NCBI RefSeq assembly: GCF_002154375.1
Contig: NZ_MUND01000124.1
Location: 1-34,757, forward strand
Direction: 5' to 3'
Length of the DNA: 34,757 bases
Source of the DNA: Streptomyces glaucescens
Lineage (GTDB): Bacteria > Actinomycetota > Actinomycetes > Streptomycetales > Streptomycetaceae
The position numbers were made by a program, and so were the translations under genes. The notes beneath the pieces are model-generated. The model did no database searches and was not told the origin of the DNA. It saw nothing but the letters and a program-made list of their open reading frames with translations. Below are positions 16,420-24,239 of the stretch, in pieces. The first letter of the stretch is position 1; each line of letters starts with the position of its first letter.

Positions 16420-16459
16420 GGCGCGCCGCCGCCCTGATCGCAGCGGACGGCGGCACGCC
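16420..16459 (-). promoter_or_regulatory. Intercistronic hairpin between gluB and gluC
   Basis: 16420-16431 pairs with 16448-16459 over 12 positions. The only mismatch on the plus strand (C/A) becomes a G-U wobble in the minus-strand RNA, so the stem is complete in the operon mRNA. It starts 33 bases past the gluB stop. Such hairpins after binding-protein genes often stabilise the upstream message or partly terminate transcription. Confidence 0.55.
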
Positions 16460-16491
16460 TCAGAAACCCCGCGTTACTGGACGGGCCTGGC

Positions 16492-17340
16492 TTACTTGAC
16501 GATGTTGCCGATCTTCGGGGCCGGCTCGTTCTTGTAGTCGGCCGGGCCGAAGTTCTCCTGGACCGCCTTGTCCCAGGCCTTGTCGCTGACCATCTTCTCC
16601 AGCGCGTCGTTGATCTTGTTCACGGTCTCGGTGTCGCCCTTCTTGACGCCGATGCCGTAGTTCTCGTTGCTCAGCTTCAGGCCGGCGAGCTTGAACTGGC
16701 CCTGGTACTGCTTCTGGGCGGCGAAGCCGGCGAGGATGGAGTCGTCGGTCGTCAGCGCGTCCACCGCACCGCTCTGCAGGGCGGCGAGGCACTCGGAGTA
16801 GGTGCCGACCTGCTTCAGCTGCGCCTTCGGAGCGATCGTGTCCTTGACGTTCTGCGCCGAGGTGGAACCGGTCACCGAGCAGAGCTTCTTGCCGTTGAGG
16901 TCGGTGCCCTCCTTGATGTCCGAGTCCTTCTTCACCAGCAGGTCCTGGTGAGCCAGCAGGTACGGACCCGCGAAGTCGACCTTCTCCTTGCGCTCGTCGG
17001 TGATGGAGTAGGTCGCGGCGATGAACTTGACGTCGCCGCGGGACAGCGCGTTCTCACGGTCGGCGCTCTTGGTCTCGACCCACTCGATCTGGTCGGGCTC
17101 GTAGCCGAGCTCCTTGGCCACGTACGTCGCCACGTCGACGTCGAAGCCGGAGAAGGAACCGTCGGGCTCCTTCAGACCGAGACCGGGCTGGTCGTACTTG
17201 ATGCCGATCTTGATCTTGTCGCCGCCGCCGGAACCCGAGCCGCCGTTGTTGTCCTTGTCGCCGTCGCCGCCGCAGGCGGTCGCGGTGATCGACAGGACGA
17301 GCGCGGCCGCGGCCGCGGCGGTGACCTTGCGGAGCTTCAT
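16492..17340 (-). CDS. gluB: Glutamate-binding lipoprotein GluB
   Basis: A 282-residue extracytoplasmic binding protein. ATG 17340 is chosen because AAAGG lies 9 bases upstream; ATG 17349 would abut it. The signal peptide is [23 protein letters not shown], with Cys23 as the lipidated residue in a relaxed lipobox (ATAC). A Gly/Asp/Asn/Ser-rich linker (to ~residue 45) precedes the solute-binding type-3 domain: KIKIGIKYDQPGLGLKEPDGSFSGFDVDVA, KFIAATYSITDERKEKVDFAGPYL, LCSVTGSTSAQNVKD, and ALQSGAVDALTTDDSILAGFA. It captures glutamate outside the membrane for GluCD. Two 18-base direct repeats lie upstream, toward gluA. Confidence 0.95.
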   Translation of the reverse strand: MKLRKVTAAAAAALVLSITATACGGDGDKDNNGGSGSGGGDKIKIGIKYDQPGLGLKEPDGSFSGFDVDVATYVAKELGYEPDQIEWVETKSADRENALSRGDVKFIAATYSITDERKEKVDFAGPYLLAHQDLLVKKDSDIKEGTDLNGKKLCSVTGSTSAQNVKDTIAPKAQLKQVGTYSECLAALQSGAVDALTTDDSILAGFAAQKQYQGQFKLAGLKLSNENYGIGVKKGDTETVNKINDALEKMVSDKAWDKAVQENFGPADYKNEPAPKIGNIVK

Positions 17341-17370
17341 GGTGAACATCCTTTGCGTGGTGAAGGGGAC

Positions 17371-17419
17371 GCGGGCCGTCCGGTGCGGTGGTACCGGTGG
17401 TGCGGGCCGTCCGGTGCGG
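17371..17419. repeat. 18-base direct repeat in the gluA-gluB gap
   Basis: GCGGGCCGTCCGGTGCGG occurs at 17371-17388 and again at 17402-17419 (31-base period), filling much of the 116-base space between gluA and gluB. It probably arose by local duplication; a regulatory role is possible but unsupported. Confidence 0.7.
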
Positions 17420-17456
17420 GGGTGACGCTGCTCGTCGCGCGGGCGACGAGGCCGGG

Positions 17457-18233
17457 TCAGTGGTGCAGGATCTTCGACAGGAAGTCCTTGGCACGATCGC
17501 TGCGCGGGTTGCTGAAGAACTGGTCGGGCGCGGCCTCCTCGACGATGCGGCCGTCCGCCATGAAGACCACGCGGTTCGCGGCCGATCGTGCGAAGCCCAT
17601 CTCGTGGGTCACCACGATCATGGTCATGCCCTCACGGGCGAGCTGCTGCATGACCTCGAGGACCTCGTTGATCATCTCCGGGTCGAGCGCCGACGTCGGC
17701 TCGTCGAAGAGCATGACCTTGGGGTCCATGGCGAGGGCACGCGCGATGGCGACACGCTGCTGCTGGCCGCCGGAGAGCTGCGCGGGGTACTTGTCCGCCT
17801 GGCTGGCCACGCCGACCCGGTCCAGCAGGGCGCGCGCCTTCTCCTCGGCCTTCTTCTTGTCCGCCTTGCGGACCTTGATCTGGCCGAGCATCACGTTCTC
17901 GAGCACGGTCTTGTGCGCGAAGAGATTGAAGGACTGGAACACCATCCCGACGTCGGCCCGCAGCCGGGCGAGCTCCTTGCCCTCCTGGGGCAGGGGCTTG
18001 CCGTCGATCGAGATCGTGCCGGAGTCGATCGTCTCCAGGCGGTTGATGGTGCGGCACAGGGTGGACTTCCCGGACCCGGAGGGCCCGATGACCACGACGA
18101 CTTCGCCGCGGGCGATCGTCAGATCGATGTCCTGGAGTACGTGCAACGCGCCGAAGTGCTTGTTGACGCTCTTCAGGACGACCAGTTCGCCGGGCGCGGC
18201 CACATCTTCCTTGGCCACCGATACTTCGGTCAT
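17457..18233 (-). CDS. gluA: Glutamate ABC transporter ATP-binding protein GluA
   Basis: A 258-residue ATPase driving glutamate import. ATG 18233 has GGAG about 10 bases upstream. Walker [10 protein letters not shown] is at ~50-58, the Q-loop near [13 protein letters not shown], signature LSGGQQQR at 153-160, Walker [13 protein letters not shown] at ~173-184, and the switch His in [16 protein letters not shown]. It is the first gene of gluABCD and is divergent from the GluR regulator, with ~290 bases of shared control region. It is longer than HisP-type ATPases only by the N-terminal [19 protein letters not shown]. Confidence 0.96.
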   Translation of the reverse strand: MTEVSVAKEDVAAPGELVVLKSVNKHFGALHVLQDIDLTIARGEVVVVIGPSGSGKSTLCRTINRLETIDSGTISIDGKPLPQEGKELARLRADVGMVFQSFNLFAHKTVLENVMLGQIKVRKADKKKAEEKARALLDRVGVASQADKYPAQLSGGQQQRVAIARALAMDPKVMLFDEPTSALDPEMINEVLEVMQQLAREGMTMIVVTHEMGFARSAANRVVFMADGRIVEEAAPDQFFSNPRSDRAKDFLSKILHH

Positions 18234-18525
18234 CGCTTGCTGGCTCCGTCCTCCTCGGGTTTCGGAGGACACTAGTAACCCTACGCGACCTGCGTCATTA
18301 CATCTGAGGGGAATCTGAGCATCACGATCCGATAGCAATCGGACACCTGTCGTAGCACTTGTGACCTGCGAGCGTATCGGCCGGATAACTTCGGTGGCCC
18401 GGCAACCGGAACCCTCTTGACGCCGTCGTCATCCATCAGCGTGACTGCCATGGTGCATGCCGCGCGCGCGTGCACGCGATTACAGCCAGCGGATCCAACC
18501 AGCCGATGAACCGAAGGGGGCCGGG
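18234..18525. promoter_or_regulatory. Divergent gluA/gluR control region
   Basis: This 292-base region separates the divergent gluA and gluR starts. It contains a direct repeat ATCTGAG at 18302-18308 and 18313-18319 (11-base period, the spacing bound by OmpR-type regulators). It also contains a perfect palindrome TCCGAT-AGCA-ATCGGA at 18328-18343. A 7-bp hairpin, 18248-18254 with 18264-18270, lies just upstream of the gluA Shine-Dalgarno. TTGACG at 18417-18422 is a possible -35 toward gluR. No ORF in the region is convincing. Confidence 0.65.
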
Positions 18526-19212
18526 ATGAGACTGCTCCTCGTCGAGGACGACAACCATGTCGCCACTGCTCTGTCCGCGGTCCTTGCGCGGCACGGCTTC
18601 GACGTCACCCACGCCCGCAGCGGCGAGGAGGCCCTGCAGGCCCTGGTGCCCGAGGGCGCGGGTTTCGGCGTCGTCCTGCTCGACCTCGGCCTGCCCGACC
18701 AGGACGGGTACGAGGTGTGCAGCAAGATCCGCAAGCGCACCGCCACCCCGGTGATCATGGTCACCGCGCGGTCCGACGTGCGCTCCCGCATCCACGGCCT
18801 CAACCTCGGGGCCGACGACTACGTGGTCAAGCCGTACGACACCGGGGAGCTGCTCGCCCGGATCCACGCGGTCAGCCGGCGCTCGGTCCACGAGGACGCC
18901 ACCGGCCCCATCGAGACCGCCCTCCACCTGGGGCCCGTCCGGATCGAGCTGCCCACGCGCCAGGTCAGCGTCGACGGGTCGGTCGTCCAGCTGACCCGCA
19001 AGGAGTTCGACCTCCTCGCCCTGCTGGCGCAGCGCCCGGGCGTGGTCTTCCGGCGGGAGCAGATCATCAGCGAGGTCTGGCGCACCAGCTGGGAGGGGAC
19101 CGGCCGCACCCTGGAGGTGCATGTCGCGTCCCTGCGGGCCAAGCTGCGCATGCCGGCGCTCATCGAGACCGTGCGCGGCGTCGGCTACCGGCTCGTCGCC
19201 CCGGGCGCGTAG
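18526..19212 (+). CDS. gluR: OmpR-type response regulator GluR
   Basis: A 228-residue response regulator, ATG 18526 with GAAGGGGG close upstream. Receiver domain: acidic pocket E7/D8/D9, phosphoacceptor D53 in VVLLDLGLPD, T80 and K102 in VVKPYD. The winged-helix DNA-binding domain covers about 130-225 (LTRKEFDLLALLAQRPGVVFRREQII...RTLEVHVASLRAKL...RGVGYRL). It is followed 9 bases later by the kinase. In S. coelicolor a pair at this position, named GluR-GluK, has been described as a glutamate-sensing system acting on gluABCD; identity and synteny here make the same role very likely. Confidence 0.9.
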   Translation: MRLLLVEDDNHVATALSAVLARHGFDVTHARSGEEALQALVPEGAGFGVVLLDLGLPDQDGYEVCSKIRKRTATPVIMVTARSDVRSRIHGLNLGADDYVVKPYDTGELLARIHAVSRRSVHEDATGPIETALHLGPVRIELPTRQVSVDGSVVQLTRKEFDLLALLAQRPGVVFRREQIISEVWRTSWEGTGRTLEVHVASLRAKLRMPALIETVRGVGYRLVAPGA

Positions 19213-19221
19213 CGGGGCAGG

Positions 19222-20613
19222 GTGCGCACACGTCTCCTGCCGCTGCTCATCGTCCTGATGGCGGCCGTACTGCTGGCGCTCGGTCTTCCGCTCGCCGTCA
19301 GCCTGGCCGCGGCCCAGCAGCAGAAGGTGGTCGTCGACCGGATCGACGACACCGCGCGGTTCGCGGCCCTCGCGCAGTTCGTCACCGCTCCGCCCGCCGT
19401 CGAGGACGAGCGTCGCGAGACGCTGAAGCGCGAGCTGATGAGTTACTACAAGGTCTACGGCATTCGTGCCGGTGTCTTCTACCGCGACAGCACCCCCATG
19501 GCCCATGCGCCGGACGACTGGTTGCTCCCCCGATCGGGTGAGGTGCGGGCGGCGTTCGACGAGGCGTTCCTCAGCCGCCGCAGCCACGATCCGCGACAGG
19601 TGTGGCCCTGGGAGCGGCACCGCCTGGTCGTCGCCTCGCCGGTGATCCGGGACGGCGATGTCATCGCGGTGGTGGTCACCGACTCGCCCACCGGCCAGAT
19701 GCGGTCACGGATCCTGCGCGGCTGGCTGGTCATCGCTGCGGGGGAGACCGCCGCGATGCTGCTGGCCGTGGGCGCCGCGCTGCGGCTGACCGGCTGGGTG
19801 CTCAAGCCCGTACGCGTACTGGACGCCACCACCCACGACATCGCCACGGGGCGGCTGAAGTCCCGGGTGGCGGTGGCGAGCGGGCCGCCGGAGCTGCGCC
19901 GGCTGGCCCGGTCCTTCAACGAGATGGTGGACAACGTCGAGGATGTCCTGGAACAGCAGCGCGCCTTCGTCGCCGACGCCTCCCACCAGTTGCGCAACCC
20001 GCTCGCGGCGCTGCTGCTGCGCATCGAGCTGCTGGCGCTGGAGCTGCCGGAGGGCAACGAGGAGATCGCCTCCGTGCAGGCCGAGGGCAAGCGCCTCGCC
20101 CAGGTGCTCGACGGCCTGCTCGGCCTGGCGCTCGCCGAGCACGCCGAGGCCGACCTGGAACTCACCGACATCGGCGCGCTCACCGCCGAACGGGTGGCGG
20201 CCTGGGCGCCCACCGCCGAGGCCAAGGGCGTACGGCTGGCGGCCGACTGCCCGCCCACCACTGCCTGGGCCGACGCGGTCACCCTGTCCAGCGCGCTGGA
20301 CGCGGTGATCGACAACGCGCTGAAGTTCACTCCGGCGGGCGAGCGCGTGGAGGTGAGCGTGGCGTCCAACGGTGACACCTCGACCGTCGTGGTCGCGGAC
20401 CACGGGCCGGGTCTCACCGATGAGGAGCTGACCCGCGTGGGCGACCGTTTCTGGCGCAGCGGCCGCCACCAGAACGTCAAGGGCTCCGGCCTCGGTCTGT
20501 CCATCACGCGGGCGCTGCTCGCCTCGGCGGGCGGCTCGATCACCTACGACCATCACGAGCCGCACGGGCTCAGGGTGACGCTGCGGGTGCCGCGGAGCGG
20601 GCCCGCGGCGTGA
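19222..20613 (+). CDS. gluK: Sensor histidine kinase GluK
   Basis: A 463-residue kinase from GTG 19222. TM1 spans ~5-30, then an extracytoplasmic sensor of ~135 residues, TM2 at ~168-190, and HAMP at ~190-243. The H-box ASHQLRNPLAAL carries the phosphoacceptor H255. The ATPase domain has N-box DNALKFTP, G1 DHGPGL and G2 GSGLGLS. It probably senses extracellular glutamate and phosphorylates GluR. The sensor domain has no fold I recognise. It converges on the TAXI gene with only 76 bases between stops and no strong terminator hairpin. Confidence 0.9.
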   Translation: MRTRLLPLLIVLMAAVLLALGLPLAVSLAAAQQQKVVVDRIDDTARFAALAQFVTAPPAVEDERRETLKRELMSYYKVYGIRAGVFYRDSTPMAHAPDDWLLPRSGEVRAAFDEAFLSRRSHDPRQVWPWERHRLVVASPVIRDGDVIAVVVTDSPTGQMRSRILRGWLVIAAGETAAMLLAVGAALRLTGWVLKPVRVLDATTHDIATGRLKSRVAVASGPPELRRLARSFNEMVDNVEDVLEQQRAFVADASHQLRNPLAALLLRIELLALELPEGNEEIASVQAEGKRLAQVLDGLLGLALAEHAEADLELTDIGALTAERVAAWAPTAEAKGVRLAADCPPTTAWADAVTLSSALDAVIDNALKFTPAGERVEVSVASNGDTSTVVVADHGPGLTDEELTRVGDRFWRSGRHQNVKGSGLGLSITRALLASAGGSITYDHHEPHGLRVTLRVPRSGPAA

Positions 20614-20689
20614 CCGGGAAGAACCTGGCCGGGCGGGATGAGCCACCGCACGGGAGCCGCGTCCACGGCTTTCACCGCGCGCAGGCCCG

Positions 20690-21682
20690 TTACGGCTTCA
20701 CCGAGCGGTAGTAGCGCCGCGCGCCCTCGTGCAGGCTCAGCGGATCGGTGTAGATCGCGGTGCGCAGGTCGACCAGCTGGGCGGAGTGGACGTGGGCCCC
20801 GATGCGGTCGCGGCTCCTGATCACGGCCCGGGTCAGCCACTCGGTCAGCTCGGGATCCATGTCCTTGCGGGTGATCAGCAGGTTGGACACGGCGATGGTC
20901 GGCACGGCCTCGCCCTTCTGGATCGTCGGGTAGGCCGACTCGGGGATGCTGGTGGCGCGGTAGTACCGGGTGGCGGCGCGTTCCTGGTGCAGCTCGGCGA
21001 CCAGACCGGCGTCGATCGGGATGAACCGGAACAACTCGGTCTTGGCGAGCTTGCGCAGACCGTCCGTCGGCAGCCCGCCCGACCAGAAGAACGCGTCGAG
21101 CTTCTTCCCCAGCTGCTTGGGCCCGGTGTCGATGCCGTCCGAGTACGGCGTGATGTCGTGCTCCGGGTCGAGACCGGCCGCCCTGAGCACCCGGTTGGCG
21201 ATCAGCCGCACCCCCGAGTCGGGCAGCCCTATGGCCACCCGCTTGCCCCGCAGGTCGGCGACGGACCGGATCTCCGAGTTCGGCGCGACGACGAGCTGCA
21301 CATAGTCGTCGTACAGGCGGGCGACCCCGCGCAGCCGGTCGGCACCCTCCCCGCCGAGCTTGTAGGTCTCCACCGCGTCGGCGGCGGCGATGGTGAAGTC
21401 GGCCTTCCCGGTGGCCACACGCGCGACGTTCTCCTGCGAACCCGCGCTGGTGAGCAGTTCCACCTCGAGGTCCGGCATGTCCTTGGCCAGCTCTTTGCGC
21501 AGCCGGTCCCCGTACTCGTAATAGACCCCCGCGCGGGTGCCCGTGCTGAACGTGATCGTCCCGCCCGGGGGCTCCTCCTCCAAGGGCAGCAGCCACCACA
21601 GCAGCAGGCCGAGAGCCACGACACCGACGGTCGCGCTCTGCAGGGCCCGGCGGCGGCCGACGCGGGGGAGAAGCTTGGGCAT
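20690..21682 (-). CDS. TAXI family TRAP-type solute-binding protein, orphan
   Basis: A 330-residue extracytoplasmic binding protein. ATG 21682 is preferred because AGGA lies 8 bases upstream; an in-frame start at 21712 lacks this. N-terminus: basic stretch PRVGRRRALQ, then one hydrophobic helix (VGVVALGLLLWWLL), with no lipobox Cys, so it is probably membrane-anchored or secreted. The TAXI domain follows: GTITFSTGTRAGVYYEYGDRL, SAGSQENVARVATGKADFTIAAADA, LVVAPNSEIRSVADLRGKRVAIGLPDSG. Family members feed DctM-type TRAP permeases with glutamate, oxoglutarate or similar acids. No TRAP permease is encoded nearby. Confidence 0.9.
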   Translation of the reverse strand: MPKLLPRVGRRRALQSATVGVVALGLLLWWLLPLEEEPPGGTITFSTGTRAGVYYEYGDRLRKELAKDMPDLEVELLTSAGSQENVARVATGKADFTIAAADAVETYKLGGEGADRLRGVARLYDDYVQLVVAPNSEIRSVADLRGKRVAIGLPDSGVRLIANRVLRAAGLDPEHDITPYSDGIDTGPKQLGKKLDAFFWSGGLPTDGLRKLAKTELFRFIPIDAGLVAELHQERAATRYYRATSIPESAYPTIQKGEAVPTIAVSNLLITRKDMDPELTEWLTRAVIRSRDRIGAHVHSAQLVDLRTAIYTDPLSLHEGARRYYRSVKP

Positions 21683-21769
21683 GCGCGAGATCCTGCCAGC
21701 CCGCGGGCCCACCTGACCAGGGCCGGAATCACAGCGGGGCCTGCCAAAGGCGGCCGATACGGTGGACGC

Positions 21770-22174
21770 ATGAGCTCATCGCCCGCCGATCTGGTCCGCG
21801 CGTTCCACCTCGCTCTCGGTCTCGACGTCCGCAGCACGCCGACCGAGGTCTCCCCGGAGCTGGCCGCGCACAGAGGCGAACTGCTGGCCGAGGAGGCCGC
21901 GGAGGTCGCCGAGGTCTCGGCAACCGGCCCACTGGACCGGCTCGCGCACGAACTGGCCGACGTGGTCTACGTGGCGTACGGCACCGCCCTCGTCCACGGC
22001 ATCGACCTGGACCAGGTGATCGCCGAGATCCACCGCTCCAACATGACCAAGCTGGGCCCCGACGGCACGGTCTCGCGCCGAGCCGACGGCAAGGTCCTCA
22101 AGGGCGAGCACTACGAGGCGCCGGACGTGCCGGCGGTGCTCCGGCGGCAGGGGTGGCGGGCGGAGTCCTCCTGA
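21770..22174 (+). CDS. MazG/PRA-PH-like nucleotide pyrophosphohydrolase
   Basis: A 134-residue protein, ATG 21770, divergent from the TAXI gene. The all-alpha NTP pyrophosphatase fold is visible: metal-binding LLAEEAAEVAEV (E-E-x-x-E) at ~36-47, then LAHELADVVYVAYG (E-x-x-D) at ~57-70, followed by the HisE-like IAEIHRSNMTKLGPDG. It is not HisE itself, because no histidine genes are adjacent. It probably hydrolyses a non-canonical or house-cleaning NTP substrate; specificity cannot be read. Confidence 0.88.
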   Translation: MSSSPADLVRAFHLALGLDVRSTPTEVSPELAAHRGELLAEEAAEVAEVSATGPLDRLAHELADVVYVAYGTALVHGIDLDQVIAEIHRSNMTKLGPDGTVSRRADGKVLKGEHYEAPDVPAVLRRQGWRAESS

Positions 22175-22208
22175 GGCCGGCGCTCGGGAGGACTCCCGAG
22201 CGCCGGCC
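22175..22208. terminator. Bidirectional terminator hairpin between convergent genes
   Basis: The 16-base arm GGCCGGCGCTCGGGAG (22175-22190) is perfectly complementary to 22193-22208, leaving only GA between the arms. It starts directly after the pyrophosphohydrolase stop and 57 bases from the antiporter stop on the other strand. Confidence 0.85.
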
Positions 22209-22264
22209 GTTCGTACGGCGATGAGTGTCCCGCCCGCGCGGCCGCCCCCACGCTGTCCCGTCCC

Positions 22265-23494
22265 TCAGTCGCCCACGGGCGTCTGCGCCCGCTGCTCCTC
22301 CTCGGGGCGTACGGGGCCGGCGGCCTGCGCGCGGGCGGCGGACCGGCGGGTCCACCACATCGCCAGCGGTTCGGTGTACCGCGCGGTGAGCGGGCCGAGG
22401 ACGACCAGGAGGAGGACGTAGGCGGTGGCCAGCGGGCCCAGGGCCGGTTCGATGCCCGCGGTGACAGCCAGGCCGGCGATGACGATGGAGAACTCGCCGC
22501 GGGCCACCAGCGCCCCGCCCGTCCGCCAGCGGCCCTTGACGGAGATGCCGGCCCGGCGCGCCGCCCAGTACCCGGTGGCGATCTTCGTCACGGCGGTGAC
22601 GACGGCCAGCACGAGGGCGGGCAGCAGCACCGGAGGAATGCTCGCCGGGTCGGTGTGCAGTCCGAAGAAGACGAAGAACACCGCGGCGAACAGGTCCCTG
22701 AGCGGGCTGAGCAGGGTGTGCGCGCCTTCCGCGACCTCCCCGGACAGCGCGATGCCGACCAGGAAGGCGCCCACCGCCGCGGACACCTGGAGCTGCTGCG
22801 CGACACCGGCGACCAGGATCGTCAGGCCGAGCACGACGAGCAGCAGCTTCTCCGGATCGTCGCTGGAGACGAACCGCGAGATGACCCGGCCGTAGCGCAC
22901 GGCCGCGAACAGCACCAGCCCGGCGACGCCCAGGGCGATCGCCAGCGTCACGCTCCCGGCCGCCAGGCCCACCCCGGCGACCAGCGCGGTGACGATCGGC
23001 AGGTACACGGCCATCGCCAGGTCCTCCAGGACCAGGACGCTGAGGATGACCGGGGTCTCCCGGTTGCCGATCCGGCCCAGTTCGCCGAGGACCTTGGCGA
23101 TGACTCCGGAGGAGGAGATCCAAGTGACGCCGGCCAGGACGACGGCGGCGACCGGACCCCAGCCGAGCAGCAGCGCGGCGGCGGCGCCGGGCAGGGCGTT
23201 GAGCGCGCAGTCGACCAGGCCGGCCGGGTAGTGAGCCTTGAGGTTGGAGACGAGATCGCTCGCCGTGTATTCCAGGCCGAGCATCAGCAGCAGCAGGATC
23301 ACGCCGATCTCGGCGCCCGTGGCGATGAACTCCTCGCTCGCGCCGAGCGGCAGCAGACCGCCCGTGCCGAAGGCCAGACCGGCCAGCAGATACAGCGGGA
23401 TGGCGGAGATGCCGAACCGCCCGGCGATCCGGCCGAGCAGGCCGAGGCCGAGGATGATGGAACCGAACTCGATCAGGAGGACCGCGGAGTGCAC
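22265..23494 (-). CDS. CPA2-type cation:proton antiporter (KhtU-like)
   Basis: A 409-residue membrane protein from GTG 23494, with about 12-13 hydrophobic segments. It belongs to the monovalent cation:proton antiporter-2 family: LEYTASDLVSNLKAHYPAGLVDCALNALPG, GVTWISSSGVIAKVLGELGR, LSVLVLEDLAMAVYLPI (the ion-site region), SAAVGAFLVGIALSG, and FFVFFGLHTDPASIPP. There is no fused RCK domain; the regulatory RCK-C protein is encoded 4 bases upstream. Together they resemble Bacillus KhtTU, a K+/H+ antiporter. It probably expels K+ (or Na+) for pH or osmotic homeostasis. Ion specificity is inferred. Confidence 0.9.
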   Translation of the reverse strand: MHSAVLLIEFGSIILGLGLLGRIAGRFGISAIPLYLLAGLAFGTGGLLPLGASEEFIATGAEIGVILLLLMLGLEYTASDLVSNLKAHYPAGLVDCALNALPGAAAALLLGWGPVAAVVLAGVTWISSSGVIAKVLGELGRIGNRETPVILSVLVLEDLAMAVYLPIVTALVAGVGLAAGSVTLAIALGVAGLVLFAAVRYGRVISRFVSSDDPEKLLLVVLGLTILVAGVAQQLQVSAAVGAFLVGIALSGEVAEGAHTLLSPLRDLFAAVFFVFFGLHTDPASIPPVLLPALVLAVVTAVTKIATGYWAARRAGISVKGRWRTGGALVARGEFSIVIAGLAVTAGIEPALGPLATAYVLLLVVLGPLTARYTEPLAMWWTRRSAARAQAAGPVRPEEEQRAQTPVGD

Positions 23495-23498
23495 CCGT

Positions 23499-23984
23499 TC
23501 ACTCCCGCCCGAGGATCGCGGCAGCGGCGTCGACGCCCTCCCGGGTGCCGATCACGATCAGGATGTCCCCGCCCGCGAGCCGGAAGTCCGGCGCGGGCGA
23601 CGGGATCGCCTCGGCCCGCCGCAGCACCGCCACCACGGAGGCACCGGTCTCGGTCCGCATCCGGGTCTCGCCGAGCAGCCGCCCGTTCCAGCGCGAGGTC
23701 GCTCCCACCTCGATCCGCTCGGCCACCAGACCCAGGTCGGTGGTGTACAGCAGGCTCGTGCTGTGGTGCGACGGCATCAGGGCGTCGATCAGCGCGCCCG
23801 CCTCCGCGCCGGTCAGCCGCAGGGACTGGGCGCACGAGTCGGGGTCGTCCGCGCGGTACACCCCGACCGTGCGGGTGCCGTCGCGGTGTGCCACGACGGA
23901 CAGGTGGCGCTGCTCGCGCGTGACGAGGTCGTACTGGACCCCGATACCCGGCAGCGGCGTCGCCTTCAGGCGCGGTGCGGACAC
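23499..23984 (-). CDS. RCK-C (TrkA-C) regulatory subunit of the antiporter (KhtT-like)
   Basis: A 161-residue soluble protein. GTG 23984 is chosen because AAGGGG lies ~8 bases upstream and the sequence (VSAPRLKATPLPGIGVQYDLVTREQRHLSVVAHRDGTR) then matches the KhtT family N-terminus. The C-terminal half is a TrkA-C domain: IEVGATSRWNGRLLGETRMRTETGASVVAVLRRAEAIPSPAPDFRLAGGDILIVIGTREGV. Such proteins gate the antiporter in response to a nucleotide such as c-di-AMP. The next gene begins 4 bases after its stop, so the two form an operon. A longer frame upstream is antisense to the kinase gene and not real. Confidence 0.88.
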   Translation of the reverse strand: MSAPRLKATPLPGIGVQYDLVTREQRHLSVVAHRDGTRTVGVYRADDPDSCAQSLRLTGAEAGALIDALMPSHHSTSLLYTTDLGLVAERIEVGATSRWNGRLLGETRMRTETGASVVAVLRRAEAIPSPAPDFRLAGGDILIVIGTREGVDAAAAILGRE

Positions 23985-24239
23985 GTCTCTTCCCCTTGTT
24001 CGCCTTGCTTCTTCCCATGGGCCGGACCCCCTGATCGGTACGGCAGACTCCGGCGTCACCATGCTGTCAGCCGCCCGTACGGTGACGACATGGGTGTTGT
24101 CACGGATATACGCGGGCGCCGGGCGGCGGCGAAGCTGGACGGGGCGCGGCCTTGCCCGCGGGCTGGAGGAGCCGGAGAGGCCGGAGAGACGGCAGGAGCC
24201 CGAGAAGCCGGAGGACCCGGAGAGAGCGGAGTCGGAAGC

